Of a stretch of 64,000 nt of DNA, positions 52,600 to 61,283 are shown piece after piece. The stretch is from positions 186,001 to 250,000 of the forward strand of contig NZ_PVTJ01000002.1 of NCBI RefSeq assembly GCF_003002955.1. The letters run 5' to 3'. Under the pieces are notes generated by a model. It saw only the letters and a list, made by a program, of their open reading frames with translations. It had not been told where the DNA came from and did not search any database. The position numbers were made by a program, and so were the translations under genes. The stretch is from Glycomyces artemisiae. Lineage in GTDB: Bacteria > Actinomycetota > Actinomycetes > Mycobacteriales > Micromonosporaceae. The stretch's first letter is position 1. The number at the start of each line of letters is the position of its first letter.

Positions 52600-54120
52600 T
52601 CAGGCGGCGACCGCCTCACGGTCGCCGGCGCGGTCGCGGGTCAGGCGCCGCCGCGCGAGCGAGACCAAGGGCCACAAGGCGATCAGCGCGATGATCCCGT
52701 ACACGGTCCACGCGACCGGCCCGCCGACCAGGCCCGACGGCTCGCCGCCGGACAGCTGAAGCGCCATGCGCGCCTGCCGCTCCGCCATCGGGCCGAGGAT
52801 CACGCCCACGATCATCGGCAGCATCGGAATCCCGAAGCGCCGCATCGCGAGCCCGATCAGGCCCAGCGCGAGCAGCACGAACAGCTCGAACGACTGCCCG
52901 CTCGTCGCGTACGCGCCCATCGTCGCGAAGAACAGGATCCCCGCGAACAGGTACGGCTTGGGGATGCGCAGCAGCTTCACCCACACCGGGATCAGCGGCA
53001 TGTTGAGCACCAGCAGCATCGCGTTGCCCACGAACAGGCCCGCGATGAGCGTCCACACCAGCGCCGACTCCTTCTCGAACAGGAGCGGGCCCGGCTGGAT
53101 GCCGTAGGTCTGGAACGCCGCGAGCATGACCGCCGCGGTCGCGTTGCACGGCAGGCCGAGCGCGAGCATCGGCACGAGCGTGCCCGCCGCGGAGGCGTTG
53201 TTCGCCGCCTCCGGGCCCGCGACGCCCTCGATCGCGCCGTTCCCGAACTCCTGCTTGTGCTTCGAGAGCCGCCGCTCCGTCACGTACGACAGGAACGTCG
53301 GCACCTCCGCGCCCCCGGCGGGGACCGCGCCGAACGGGAACCCGAGCGCGGACCCGCGCAGCCACGGCCCCCACGAGCGGCGCCAGTCGCTGCGACCCAT
53401 CCACACCCGGCCGACCGGGATGATCTCGTCCTTGCCGTTCTTGCGGCGCGCCGCCGTCCACAGCGCCTCGCCGACGGCGAACGCGCCGACCGCGACGATG
53501 ACGATGTCGATGCCGCTCGCCAGCTCCGGCACGCCGTACGTGAGGCGCTGCTGCCCGGTCACCGCGTCGATGCCGATCGTCCCGATCACCAGGCCCGCCA
53601 GGAGCGACGCAAACCCGCGGATGCGCGACGAGCCCAGGACCGACGCGGTCGCGACCAGCGCGAGCACCATGATCGCGAAGTACTCGGGCGCGCCGAGGCC
53701 GATCGCGAACTGCACGGTGATCGGGGTGACGAACACGAGCGCGATCGTCGCGATCGTCCCGGCCACGAACGAGCCGATGGCCGCGGTCGCGAGGGCCTGC
53801 CCGCCGCGTCCGTTGCGGGCCATCTTGAAGCCTTCGAGGACCGTGACCACCGACGACGACTGGCCCGGCGTGTTCAGCAGGATCGCCGTCGTGGAGCCGC
53901 CGTACATGCCGCCGTAGAAGATCCCGCCGAACATGATGAACGCCTGCGTCGGCTCCATCCCGTACGTGATCGGCAGGAGCAGCGCGATCGCCATGGCCGT
54001 GCCGAGGCCCGGCAGCATCCCCACGGCCGTGCCGATGGTGACGCCCAGGAGCGCGATGAGCAGGTTCCCCGGGGTGAGGATCGCGGCGAAGCCGTCGAGG
54101 AGCGAATTCAGGTTGTCCAT
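52600..54120 (-). CDS. tctA: Tripartite tricarboxylate transporter permease TctA
   Basis: This 506-residue membrane protein with about 11-12 helices is the large permease of the TTT family. It has the N-terminal family stretch [20 protein letters not shown] and [20 protein letters not shown], plus [15 protein letters not shown] and [15 protein letters not shown] further on. With TctB and the binding protein TctC it forms a secondary transporter for citrate or another carboxylate. It is the last gene of the tctCBA operon, 12 bp after tctB. The substrate is inferred from the CitAB-like regulator alongside. Confidence 0.93.
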   Translation of the reverse strand: MDNLNSLLDGFAAILTPGNLLIALLGVTIGTAVGMLPGLGTAMAIALLLPITYGMEPTQAFIMFGGIFYGGMYGGSTTAILLNTPGQSSSVVTVLEGFKMARNGRGGQALATAAIGSFVAGTIATIALVFVTPITVQFAIGLGAPEYFAIMVLALVATASVLGSSRIRGFASLLAGLVIGTIGIDAVTGQQRLTYGVPELASGIDIVIVAVGAFAVGEALWTAARRKNGKDEIIPVGRVWMGRSDWRRSWGPWLRGSALGFPFGAVPAGGAEVPTFLSYVTERRLSKHKQEFGNGAIEGVAGPEAANNASAAGTLVPMLALGLPCNATAAVMLAAFQTYGIQPGPLLFEKESALVWTLIAGLFVGNAMLLVLNMPLIPVWVKLLRIPKPYLFAGILFFATMGAYATSGQSFELFVLLALGLIGLAMRRFGIPMLPMIVGVILGPMAERQARMALQLSGGEPSGLVGGPVAWTVYGIIALIALWPLVSLARRRLTRDRAGDREAVAA

Positions 54121-54132
54121 GTCCGCTGCCCC

Positions 54133-54714
54133 CTACAGGATTCCCTGGAGGACGCCCGCGGGCAGGCCGAGGCCCAGCCCGATCGCGAACCCGTAGAACG
54201 TGGCCAGGCCGAGCACGACCGCCGCGGCGAGCGTCAGGAAGTACCGGCGCGAGCCCAGCACGATCGCGGCGCCCCAGAACAGGAGCGACCCGGAGATGAC
54301 CCACCCGAGCCAGTCGATGAGCAGCGCGTTCGCGATGAACACGGCGCACAGCAGGCCCACGGTCTTCAGGTCGAACTTCTCGTTCGCGCCTGAGCCCCCG
54401 TCCTCGCCGTGCCCGCCGCGCAGCACGTTCAGCGCGTAGAACGCGGCGACGGCGAACAGGAGCACCCCGAGGATGATCGGGATCGGCTTCGGGCCGATCG
54501 GGTCGTTCGAGGCGGAGAACCCGCCGAGGCGGGAGGCGTCGACGATGACCAGGACGCCGAGGACGGCGAGGAACCCGCACACCCACAGCTGCGCGAGGTC
54601 CCGCTTCGGCGGCGCCGCGGCCTCGGGCTCAGCATCGACGGCCTCGGTCGCGGCGGCCTCGTCCGCCTCCGTCTCCACGGCCTCGGCGGCGTCGCCGCGG
54701 TCGGCAGCGGTCAT
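54133..54714 (-). CDS. tctB: Tripartite tricarboxylate transporter small permease TctB
   Basis: This 193-residue protein has a charged, Ala/Glu-rich cytoplasmic N-terminus (1-40) and four membrane helices. LWVCGFLAVLGVLVIVDA starts the family segment. It is the small TctB permease. ATG 54714 overlaps the tctC stop as ATGA. TctB is poorly conserved, and the call rests mainly on gene order and topology. Confidence 0.85.
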   Translation of the reverse strand: MTAADRGDAAEAVETEADEAAATEAVDAEPEAAAPPKRDLAQLWVCGFLAVLGVLVIVDASRLGGFSASNDPIGPKPIPIILGVLLFAVAAFYALNVLRGGHGEDGGSGANEKFDLKTVGLLCAVFIANALLIDWLGWVISGSLLFWGAAIVLGSRRYFLTLAAAVVLGLATFYGFAIGLGLGLPAGVLQGIL

Positions 54715-55706
54715 GCGAGGCCCAGTTCCTGGAGCGTCGCGGCGACCGTGTAGTCCTGGTCGGTGAGGAAGTCCGCGAAGTCGTTCCCCGTCATGAACGC
54801 GTCGGTCCAGCCCTGCTTCTCCAGCTCGTCCTGCCACGCCGTCGACTCGTACATCGCGGTGAGCGCGTCGGTCCACTTCTGGACGTCCTCGTCGGAGATC
54901 CCGGGCGGGGTGACCCAGCCGCGCCAGTTCGTGAACTCCAGGTCGATCCCGGACTCGCGGAACGTCGGCGCGTCGGGCACGACGTCGACCCGCTCGGCGC
55001 CGGAGGTCGCGAGGACCCGCAGCTGGCCGGCCTCGATCTGGTCGATGAACTCGCCGACGCCGCTCGCGCCGAACGACACCTTCTCGCCGAGCAGCGCGGG
55101 CAGCAGCTCGCCGCCGCCGTCGTAGGACACGTAGTTGACCTGCACCGGGTCGATGCCGACGGCCTTCGCGAGGCGCATCGGCAGCAGGTGGTCGGGGCCG
55201 CCGGGGGAGGAGCCGCCGCCCGCGGTGACGCCGTCCAGGTCCGCGGACCAGGCCGCCACCAGGTCCTCGATCGTCTGGTACGGGGAGCCGACGGGCACGA
55301 CGATGGCCCCGGACTCCTCCACGAGCTTCGCGATCGGCGTCGTGCCGGTGAGCTTCGCCTCGGAGTTCTGGGTGTAGGAGGCGCCCACGACGCCCAGGCC
55401 CATCTGCATCGCGAGGTCGCCGTTCCCCTCCTCGCTGACGGTCCGCTGGAGGCCCACGGTGCCGCCGGCGCCTTCGAGGTTGAACACCTCGACGGCCTTG
55501 GCGATGCCCTCGTCCTCCATGATCCGGGCGATGGAGCGCGCGGTCGTGTCGTAGCCGCCGCCGGGGCTGTTGGGGACCATGATCCGCAGGCCGGTCAGGG
55601 GTCCGTCGCCCGATTCGCCCTCGGCGGTCAGGCCGCACGCCGAGGCCGCCGCCAGGGCCGGGACGGCCGCCGCAGCGCTGAGGAGGGCCCTCCGGTGAAA
55701 TTTCAT
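54711..55706 (-). CDS. tctC: Tripartite tricarboxylate transporter substrate-binding protein TctC
   Basis: This 331-residue protein has an N-terminal signal with a weak lipobox-like SAC at residue 22-24, so it is probably a lipoprotein tethered to the membrane. The TctC marks are IMVPNSPGGGYDTTARSIA, GAGGTVGLQRTVSEEG and LPALLGEKVSFGASG, which line the two-lobe Venus-flytrap carboxylate site. It is first in the operon, 73 bp from the divergent histidine kinase gene, which is a natural target for its regulator. Confidence 0.92.
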   Translation of the reverse strand: MKFHRRALLSAAAAVPALAAASACGLTAEGESGDGPLTGLRIMVPNSPGGGYDTTARSIARIMEDEGIAKAVEVFNLEGAGGTVGLQRTVSEEGNGDLAMQMGLGVVGASYTQNSEAKLTGTTPIAKLVEESGAIVVPVGSPYQTIEDLVAAWSADLDGVTAGGGSSPGGPDHLLPMRLAKAVGIDPVQVNYVSYDGGGELLPALLGEKVSFGASGVGEFIDQIEAGQLRVLATSGAERVDVVPDAPTFRESGIDLEFTNWRGWVTPPGISDEDVQKWTDALTAMYESTAWQDELEKQGWTDAFMTGNDFADFLTDQDYTVAATLQELGLA

Positions 55707-55779
55707 CGTCGTTGCTCTTTCATTTCGGGGTCGGGGTGAGAGACGATGGTCACCCCGGCGCCGCCCCCGCGTCAGCCTT

Positions 55780-57486
55780 GTGTCCGTATCGATCATTGAG
55801 TTCATTGTGTTCAGGCCCCTGACCCGCCCGACCCTCGCCGGCCAGCTCCTCCTCTTCCAGCTCACGGTGATCCTGCTGGTGCTCGCCGCCGTCGCCGGTC
55901 TCTCCCTCGCCCAGTCCGCGGCGGTCTTCAACGCCGAGCAGGGCCGCCGCGTCACCCAGCTCGCCGAGTCCCTCGCCGCCTCCGACCTGGTCCGCGGCCG
56001 CCTCCCCGAACCCGCGCCCTCCCAGACGCTCGCCCCGCAGATCCAGGCCGACCTCGAACGCTGGCAGGTCTCCTCGGTGACCCTCGCCGACCCCGGCGGC
56101 AGGATCGTCGCCTCCACGAACCCGCTGCTCATCGGCACGCAGCTCCCCCTCGGCGACGGCGTCCTCGACGGCCGCGGCTGGCGCGGCGAGATCGAGCTCG
56201 GCGGCCGCACCGAACTCGTCGGCCAGGCCCCGGTCATCGGCGCCGAACCGGAGAACCTCGGCGTCCAGCTCGGCGTCGCCGTCGTCGGCCAGGAGGCGCC
56301 CACGCTCGCGCGGCTCCTCGTCCAGGCCGTGCCGACGCTCCTGCTCTACCTCGGGGTCGCGAGCGTCCTCGGCGTCGCCGGGTCGTGGCTGCTCGCCCGC
56401 CGCATCAAACGGCAGACGTTCGGCATGGAGCCCAGGGAGATCGCGGGCCTCGCCGAGCACCGCGAGGCCATGCTCTACGGCATCGCCGAGGGCGTCATCG
56501 CCGTCGACGACCAGCACCGCGTCACCCTCGTCAACGACGTCGGCCGCCGCCTCCTCGACCTCCCCGACGGCGCCGTCGGCCGCACCCTCGACGACCTCGA
56601 CCTCACCGCGCGCCTCCGCGACGTGCTCACCGGCACCGTCACCGGCTCCGACCAGGTCGTCCTCCAGGGCAACCGGGTCCTCGTCGTCAACCGCATGCCC
56701 GTCGAGAAGGACGGCCGCGCCCTCGGCGCCGTCGCCACCCTCCGCGACCGCACCGAACTCGCCCAGCTCGAACGCGACCTCGGCTCGTTCCGCTCCACCG
56801 CCGAGGCCCTCCGCGCGCAGGCCCACGAGTTCGACAACAAGCTCCACACCATCTCCGGGCTCATCCAGATCGGCGAGCAGGACGAGGTCGTCCGCTACAT
56901 CGACGCCCTCAACCGCCACCGCCAGTCCCTCGACCTGTCGATCGGCGGCCCCATCCGCGACAAGGCCATCGCCGCGCTCCTCATGGCGAAGTCCGCGCAG
57001 GCCTCCGAACGGCAGGTGCGCCTCGACATCGCCGAAGGCACCGCCCTCGGTCCGCTCTCCGCCGAGGACTCGGCCGACGTCGGCACCGTCCTGGGCAACC
57101 TCATCGACAACGCCGTCGACGCCGCCGCAGGATCGCCCCTCCCCCTCGCGGCCGAGGCCTGGGTCAGGGTCGACATCCGCGAAGCCCAAGGCGCCGTGAC
57201 GATCACGGTGGAGGACAACGGCCCCGGCGTCCCGCAGGAAACCGCGGAAGAGGTCTTCGAGCACGGCTTCACCACGAAGTCCGCGAACACCGGCACCACC
57301 GCCGAGCGCGGGATCGGACTGGCGCTCACCAGGCTCGTGTGCGAGCATCACGGCGGCGGCGTCCGCGTGGAGAACACCGGCGACGGCGCCCGCTTCACCG
57401 CGCAGCTGCCGCTGCCCGACCGACCCGTCCCGGCAACGCCTGTCCCTTCAACGTCCATCGCTGCAACGGCTGAGGAACCGACATGA
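55780..57486 (+). CDS. CitA/DcuS-type sensor histidine kinase
   Basis: This 568-residue kinase has TM1 (about 20-42), a small extracytoplasmic sCACHE/PAS-like sensor (about 45-180), TM2 (about 185-205), a cytoplasmic PAS domain (about 220-320) and a Spo0B-type kinase core. The phospho-accepting histidine is H349 in AQAHEFDNKLHTIS. The N-box is VLGNLIDNAVDAA and the G1-box DNGPGVPQE. It starts with GTG 55780 and overlaps the response regulator by 4 bp. Divergence from tctC suggests it senses a di- or tricarboxylate. Confidence 0.9.
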   Translation: MSVSIIEFIVFRPLTRPTLAGQLLLFQLTVILLVLAAVAGLSLAQSAAVFNAEQGRRVTQLAESLAASDLVRGRLPEPAPSQTLAPQIQADLERWQVSSVTLADPGGRIVASTNPLLIGTQLPLGDGVLDGRGWRGEIELGGRTELVGQAPVIGAEPENLGVQLGVAVVGQEAPTLARLLVQAVPTLLLYLGVASVLGVAGSWLLARRIKRQTFGMEPREIAGLAEHREAMLYGIAEGVIAVDDQHRVTLVNDVGRRLLDLPDGAVGRTLDDLDLTARLRDVLTGTVTGSDQVVLQGNRVLVVNRMPVEKDGRALGAVATLRDRTELAQLERDLGSFRSTAEALRAQAHEFDNKLHTISGLIQIGEQDEVVRYIDALNRHRQSLDLSIGGPIRDKAIAALLMAKSAQASERQVRLDIAEGTALGPLSAEDSADVGTVLGNLIDNAVDAAAGSPLPLAAEAWVRVDIREAQGAVTITVEDNGPGVPQETAEEVFEHGFTTKSANTGTTAERGIGLALTRLVCEHHGGGVRVENTGDGARFTAQLPLPDRPVPATPVPSTSIAATAEEPT

Positions 57487-58142
57487 TCGATGTGCTGGTA
57501 GTCGACGACGACTTCCGCCTCGTCAACATCCACCGCGGATTCGTCGAACGCACCCCGGGCTTCCAGGCCGTCGCCTCGGCCCGCACCGGCGAGGAGACCC
57601 TCGCCGCCCTCGACGAGCACCGCCCCGACCTCGTCCTCCTCGACCTCTACCTGCCCGACGTCTTCGGCCTCGACCTGGTGCGCCGCATGCGGGCCGAAGG
57701 CCACGAGACCGACGTCATGGTCATCTCCGCGGCCCGCGAGTCCGAAGCCGTCAGGGCCGCCGTCCGCCTCGGCGTCGTCTCGTACCTCCTGAAGCCCTTC
57801 AGCTTCAACGACTTCCAAGAACGCCTGGAGCAGTACGCCAACACCCGCGCCGGCCTGGCGATGGCCGTCCACGACCAGGCGGACATCGACCGGGCCTTCG
57901 AACGCACCGGCTCGGCCACCTTGATGCCCAAGGGATTCAGCACCGAGACGGCCCAACTGGTCGAGTCGACGCTCCGCGACGCCGAAGGCTCCCTCTCCGC
58001 CGCGGAATGCGCCGAACGCATCGGCGTCTCCCGAGTGAGCGCCCGCCGCTACCTCGAACAGCTCACCGAACGCGGCCGCGCCGAAGTCGCCCTGAAATAC
58101 GCCGGCCGCGGCCGCCCCGAACGCCGCTACCGCTGGCGCTGA
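57483..58142 (+). CDS. CitB/DcuR-type response regulator
   Basis: This 219-residue protein has a receiver domain with D9, D10 and phospho-acceptor D54 (LVLLDLYLPDVFG) and a C-terminal helix-turn-helix of the CitB family (about 160-219; AAECAERIGVSRVSARRYLE). It is co-translated with the kinase through an ATGA overlap. It probably activates the divergent tct operon. The 3' end overlaps the convergent phosphotransferase gene by 16 bp. Confidence 0.92.
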   Translation: MIDVLVVDDDFRLVNIHRGFVERTPGFQAVASARTGEETLAALDEHRPDLVLLDLYLPDVFGLDLVRRMRAEGHETDVMVISAARESEAVRAAVRLGVVSYLLKPFSFNDFQERLEQYANTRAGLAMAVHDQADIDRAFERTGSATLMPKGFSTETAQLVESTLRDAEGSLSAAECAERIGVSRVSARRYLEQLTERGRAEVALKYAGRGRPERRYRWR

Positions 58143-59146
58143 CCGAACACCGCCTCCACCGCATCGAGATTCGCCGTCCACCACCGCAGCAGCCGCTCGT
58201 CCGAGAAGAACACCCGGTCGCTCGCCGGCTCGCCCAGGTAGTAGTGGTACTTCAAGTGCCACACGCTGGTGATGAGCCGCCACCACCGCCGCCGCGCCGC
58301 ATCCGCAAGCGCCGCACCGGAAATCGGCGCCACCGACCGGTACCCGTCCAGGATCGCCGCGATGCACTCCAGGTCGACGCTCCCGTCCGGAAGCGCGCAC
58401 TGGTACATGGAGGCCCGCACGACCTCCTCCCCGTACGCGTTGACCCGCAACCGGTCCCAGTCCAGCACCGCCGCGATCCGCTCCCCCTGCCAGATCAGAT
58501 TCCAGTTCTGGCAGTCCCCGTGGATCCACCCCACCGGCCCGACCACCGGCCCCTCGGGCCGCAGATGCTCATGGGCCGCAACCAGTTCGATCCGGCTCTC
58601 CAGCAGAGGCAATGCCGCCGAGTCGAACTCGTCAAGCCTTCCCTTCGCCCCGATGAGCCCGAGATAATCCCCGATCCGCTCCTTCGCCGTTCCGACAGAA
58701 GGCGGAGCCTCCACCCGAGGCGCCTCATCGGGAAGCAACCCGGGCCGCGCCAACGCGACCCGCACCCGCCCGAGCATCTCGCCCATGTGAAACGACGCGG
58801 TCGGCGTCATCTCGGCACCCCGCCGATGATCCCCGTCGACCCACCGCGCCAAGTAGTAGCAGTGGTCGCCGACCTCAGTGACCAGCTCACCGCGGGGCCC
58901 CGGAACCACCGGGACGACGGGCACCCCGGCCTCCCCGGCGGCCCCCATCACCGCAAGACTCCGCCGAGCCGCCTCCGGCTCGGTCGAAGCGAGCTCCTTG
59001 AGCGCGAACACCCCCGCATCCGCCTCGACCCGCCAGTTCCGGTTCAGCAGCCCGTCGGCCAGGTACCGGACCCGGCGCACCGCCCCGAGCCCGTACACCG
59101 CGGCGACCGCATCGATCCCGGCCCCGGGCCCCTCAGAAGCATCCAC
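58127..59146 (-). CDS. Aminoglycoside phosphotransferase-fold kinase (APH family)
   Basis: This 339-residue protein has the APH/choline kinase fold. The catalytic loop WIHGDCQNWN starts at about residue 207 (H209) and AVLDWDRLRV follows as the metal-binding segment. It probably phosphorylates a small hydroxyl compound such as an amino sugar, choline-like or polyol substrate. Resistance to aminoglycosides is not indicated. It shares its last 16 bp with the convergent response regulator gene. Confidence 0.85.
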   Translation of the reverse strand: MDASEGPGAGIDAVAAVYGLGAVRRVRYLADGLLNRNWRVEADAGVFALKELASTEPEAARRSLAVMGAAGEAGVPVVPVVPGPRGELVTEVGDHCYYLARWVDGDHRRGAEMTPTASFHMGEMLGRVRVALARPGLLPDEAPRVEAPPSVGTAKERIGDYLGLIGAKGRLDEFDSAALPLLESRIELVAAHEHLRPEGPVVGPVGWIHGDCQNWNLIWQGERIAAVLDWDRLRVNAYGEEVVRASMYQCALPDGSVDLECIAAILDGYRSVAPISGAALADAARRRWWRLITSVWHLKYHYYLGEPASDRVFFSDERLLRWWTANLDAVEAVFGQRQR

Positions 59147-59206
59147 CGCAGCAGGCTACCGGCCCCGCCCCGGACCCCGCACGGCCGTTTCCGCCCCCTG
59201 GACACG

Positions 59207-59231
59207 AAAAAAGCCCTGTCATCAGGGCTTT
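59207..59231 (-). terminator. Rho-independent terminator after tRNA-Ala
   Basis: On the minus strand an 8-bp stem (AAGCCCTG / CAGGGCTT) with loop ATGA is followed by a run of Ts (As at 59207-59212 on the plus strand). It starts 6 nt past the tRNA 3' end. Confidence 0.85.
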
Positions 59232-59236
59232 CACAG

Positions 59237-59309
59237 TGGAGTCTAGGGGAATCGAACCCCTAACCCCCGCCTTGCAAAGGCGGTGCTCTGCCAATTGAGC
59301 TAAGACCCC
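59237..59309 (-). tRNA. tRNA-Ala (TGC)
   Basis: The 73-nt cloverleaf on the minus strand has acceptor stem GGGGTCT/AGACTCC with one G-T pair, D-arm TAGCTCAATTGGCAGAGC, anticodon stem CCGCC/GGCGG with loop TTTGCAA (anticodon TGC), and T-arm GGTTCGATTCC. CCA is not encoded. It is one of the tRNAs that follow gyrA in actinobacteria. Confidence 0.97.
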
Positions 59310-59409
59310 TCGCGGGCCGGCGGTGAGGCCGGTCCGTTCGAGTATCCCCGCTGCGCGCGGGGCAACAGCGAGGATACCCGCGGTGCAGTGAGGTGGCTAA
59401 CGCGATTCG

Positions 59410-59541
59410 CTAGTGCACGTCCTCCGCGGAGGTGGTGGCCTCGTGCCACAGGGTGCGGTCGTCGTTGATCGACTTGACCTTCTTGGCGACCACGAACGCG
59501 ACCGTCGCCACGCCGGCGACGATCAAGATCTTCTTCCACAT
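59410..59541 (-). CDS. DLW-39 family small membrane protein
   Basis: This 43-residue protein has one N-terminal hydrophobic helix (ILIVAGVATVAFVVAKK) and a short charged tail with the TLWHEAT motif, where actinobacterial DLW-39 proteins have DLW. The family occurs between gyrA/DUF3566 and nearby tRNAs, and no function is known. ATG 59541 yields a 43-residue protein of the usual size. A terminator and tRNA-Ala follow. Confidence 0.85.
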   Translation of the reverse strand: MWKKILIVAGVATVAFVVAKKVKSINDDRTLWHEATTSAEDVH

Positions 59542-59661
59542 GGACCCAGGCCCCCATATCAGAGATTGCCGCGTACAGCAATGCCGCGGTCGGCATCGCG
59601 CGATGCGCCTCAGCATAGCGAAACTGCGGCGCGGCGGGCCGCCGGGCCGCGGCCCGCAGGC

Positions 59662-60246
59662 TCAGTACCTGATGCCGGGCGTGTCGCGGGCCGGGTCGAG
59701 GAAGGTCTTGGCGGCGGCGAGGGCGGCCTCGTCGCGCAGGACCTGGCCGGGCCGCGAGCCGTAGCCGAGGAGGACGCCCTTCCACTCCATGCGCAGGTAC
59801 TCGGCGGACAGGCGCAGGGTCCCGGCGAGCGGGGCCGAGACGTCGGGCTCCTCGTCGCCCTGGACGGTGACGCCCCACAGGCGCCGCCCGCCCATGCGGG
59901 CCTTGAAGTCGAGGCCGGGGACGCGGAGCCAGCCCGACCAGTAGTCGAGGTAGTTCTTCACCGAGCCGCTCACGGAGTACCAGTACAGCGGCGACGCGAT
60001 GACGATGTCCGTGGCGGCGAGCGTCGCGTCCTGGAGGGTCTTCTCGGGCCCCTCGGCGAACGGGGTCTTCCCGTCGCCGATGTGGCGGCGGTCCCGGAAG
60101 GGCGGCAGGCCGAGGTCGGACAGGCGCAGCCACTCCTGGGCCGCCTCCGGTTCGAGGTGCTCGGCGGCGGCGCGGGCGAGGGTCTCGGTGTTCCCGCCGG
60201 TGCGGGAGCTGCCGAGGACGAACAGGAACGAGCGCGGGGAGTCCAT
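59662..60246 (-). CDS. NAD(P)H-dependent FMN reductase / flavodoxin-fold oxidoreductase
   Basis: This 194-residue flavodoxin-like reductase has the FMN phosphate loop GSSRTGGNTETLARA at about 12-26 and ASPLYWYSVSGSVKNYLD near residue 82, which marks the NADPH-dependent FMN reductase family. It is expected to reduce quinones, nitro compounds or flavins in the cytoplasm. ATG 60246 follows GAAGG. The gene sits between tRNA-Ile and DLW-39/tRNA-Ala, where most actinobacteria have no gene, and may be an insertion. Confidence 0.88.
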   Translation of the reverse strand: MDSPRSFLFVLGSSRTGGNTETLARAAAEHLEPEAAQEWLRLSDLGLPPFRDRRHIGDGKTPFAEGPEKTLQDATLAATDIVIASPLYWYSVSGSVKNYLDYWSGWLRVPGLDFKARMGGRRLWGVTVQGDEEPDVSAPLAGTLRLSAEYLRMEWKGVLLGYGSRPGQVLRDEAALAAAKTFLDPARDTPGIRY

Positions 60247-60316
60247 GGGGGCACCTTCGAGCGGGGGACATGGGTCTCCCCGTTCAAGGCCGCGGGCCGG
60301 TCCCGGTATTCCGGGC

Positions 60317-60344
60317 AAGAAAAAACCCGCCGGTGACCGGCGGG
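60317..60344 (-). terminator. Rho-independent terminator after tRNA-Ile
   Basis: On the minus strand CCCGCCGG-TCA-CCGGCGGG is followed by TTTTTTCTT. It starts 6 nt past the tRNA-Ile 3' end. Confidence 0.9.
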
Positions 60345-60350
60345 TGTCTG

Positions 60351-60424
60351 TGGGCGTACCAAGACTCGAACTTGGGACCTTCGAGTTATCAGCTCGACGC
60401 TCTAACCACCTGAGCTATACGCCC
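60351..60424 (-). tRNA. tRNA-Ile (GAT)
   Basis: The 74-nt cloverleaf on the minus strand has acceptor GGGCGTA/TACGCCC, D-arm TAGCTCAGGTGGTTAGAGC, anticodon loop CTGATAA (anticodon GAT) and T-arm AGTTCGAGTC. CCA is not encoded. Position behind gyrA and DUF3566 matches the usual actinobacterial order. Confidence 0.97.
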
Positions 60425-60581
60425 TTGCTTCGGCCGCTCATCGGCGGCGCTGAGAAAGATTACCCCACGTTCGTCCCGTGCGCGAATCAGGGGCCCTCCC
60501 TGGAGGGACGGGCATCACTGGGACGGAACGGCGGAGCGCCCGCGGCCTTTTCCCGGCCGCGGGCGCTCCGTCAGAGTCCTG

Positions 60582-61283
60582 CTAGTCGCGCTCGGCGAGC
60601 GTGACCTCGACGCCGCCGACGAGGTCGGCGCAGACGTTGTAGATGAACGACCCGAGGGTCGCCAGGGCCGTGAAGAGGACCATGTTCACCACGCCGAGCA
60701 GGGCCGCGGCCCCGATGACGCCCTTCGCGGTGATCCTGAAGTCCTCGGCCGCCGCGGCCGAGTCGCCGCTGCCGCCCATGAGCATCTGGAGCATGTCGTT
60801 GACGGTGTCGAACACGCCCATCGCGTCGAGCGCGATGTACAGGACGGTGGTCGCCACGACCATGACGATGAACAGCACGATCGACACGGCGAACGCGAAC
60901 TTCATGACCGACCACGGGTCGATCCGCTTGAGCCGCAGGCGGGCCCGGCGCGGGCCGCGGGCCGCGGCCTGGCTGACCGCCGCGCGGGCGGCACGGACCG
61001 CGTCGGCGACGCGCGCCGAGGAGGCGACCCCCGCGGCCTGCTGGGCCGCGGTGTTGCCGGTCGGCCCGGTCGACTGCGCGATCGGGACGGCCTCGGGCGT
61101 CACCGGCGGCGGCGTCATCCCCGGGGGGCGACGCAGCGTCAGCGTCTGGTCCTGCGCCGGGGCCGGCTCCGGCGACGGCTTGTCGTCGGCGGTCGGCTCG
61201 GTGTCGGCGGGCGACTCGGAGGGCAGCTCCGGCACGTCGTCCTCGCGCTCGGTCTCCGCTGCGGTGGCCTTCGCGTCGGTCAT
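60582..61283 (-). CDS. DUF3566 membrane protein
   Basis: This 233-residue protein has a Pro/Glu/Ala-rich cytoplasmic N-terminus (1-115) and a DUF3566 domain with two helices (about 127-152 and 195-217). LKRIDPWSVMKFAFAVSIVLF opens the domain. It starts directly at the end of gyrA. DUF3566 proteins sit next to gyrA in most actinobacteria, and their function is not established; links to growth or cell-division proteins have been suggested for mycobacteria. Confidence 0.88.
   Translation of the reverse strand: MTDAKATAAETEREDDVPELPSESPADTEPTADDKPSPEPAPAQDQTLTLRRPPGMTPPPVTPEAVPIAQSTGPTGNTAAQQAAGVASSARVADAVRAARAAVSQAAARGPRRARLRLKRIDPWSVMKFAFAVSIVLFIVMVVATTVLYIALDAMGVFDTVNDMLQMLMGGSGDSAAAAEDFRITAKGVIGAAALLGVVNMVLFTALATLGSFIYNVCADLVGGVEVTLAERD

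Noticed and set aside
58127..59146. Aminoglycoside-resistance interpretation of the APH-fold gene
   Set aside because: The fold is shared by many small-molecule kinases, and nothing in the sequence or neighbours indicates antibiotic substrates.
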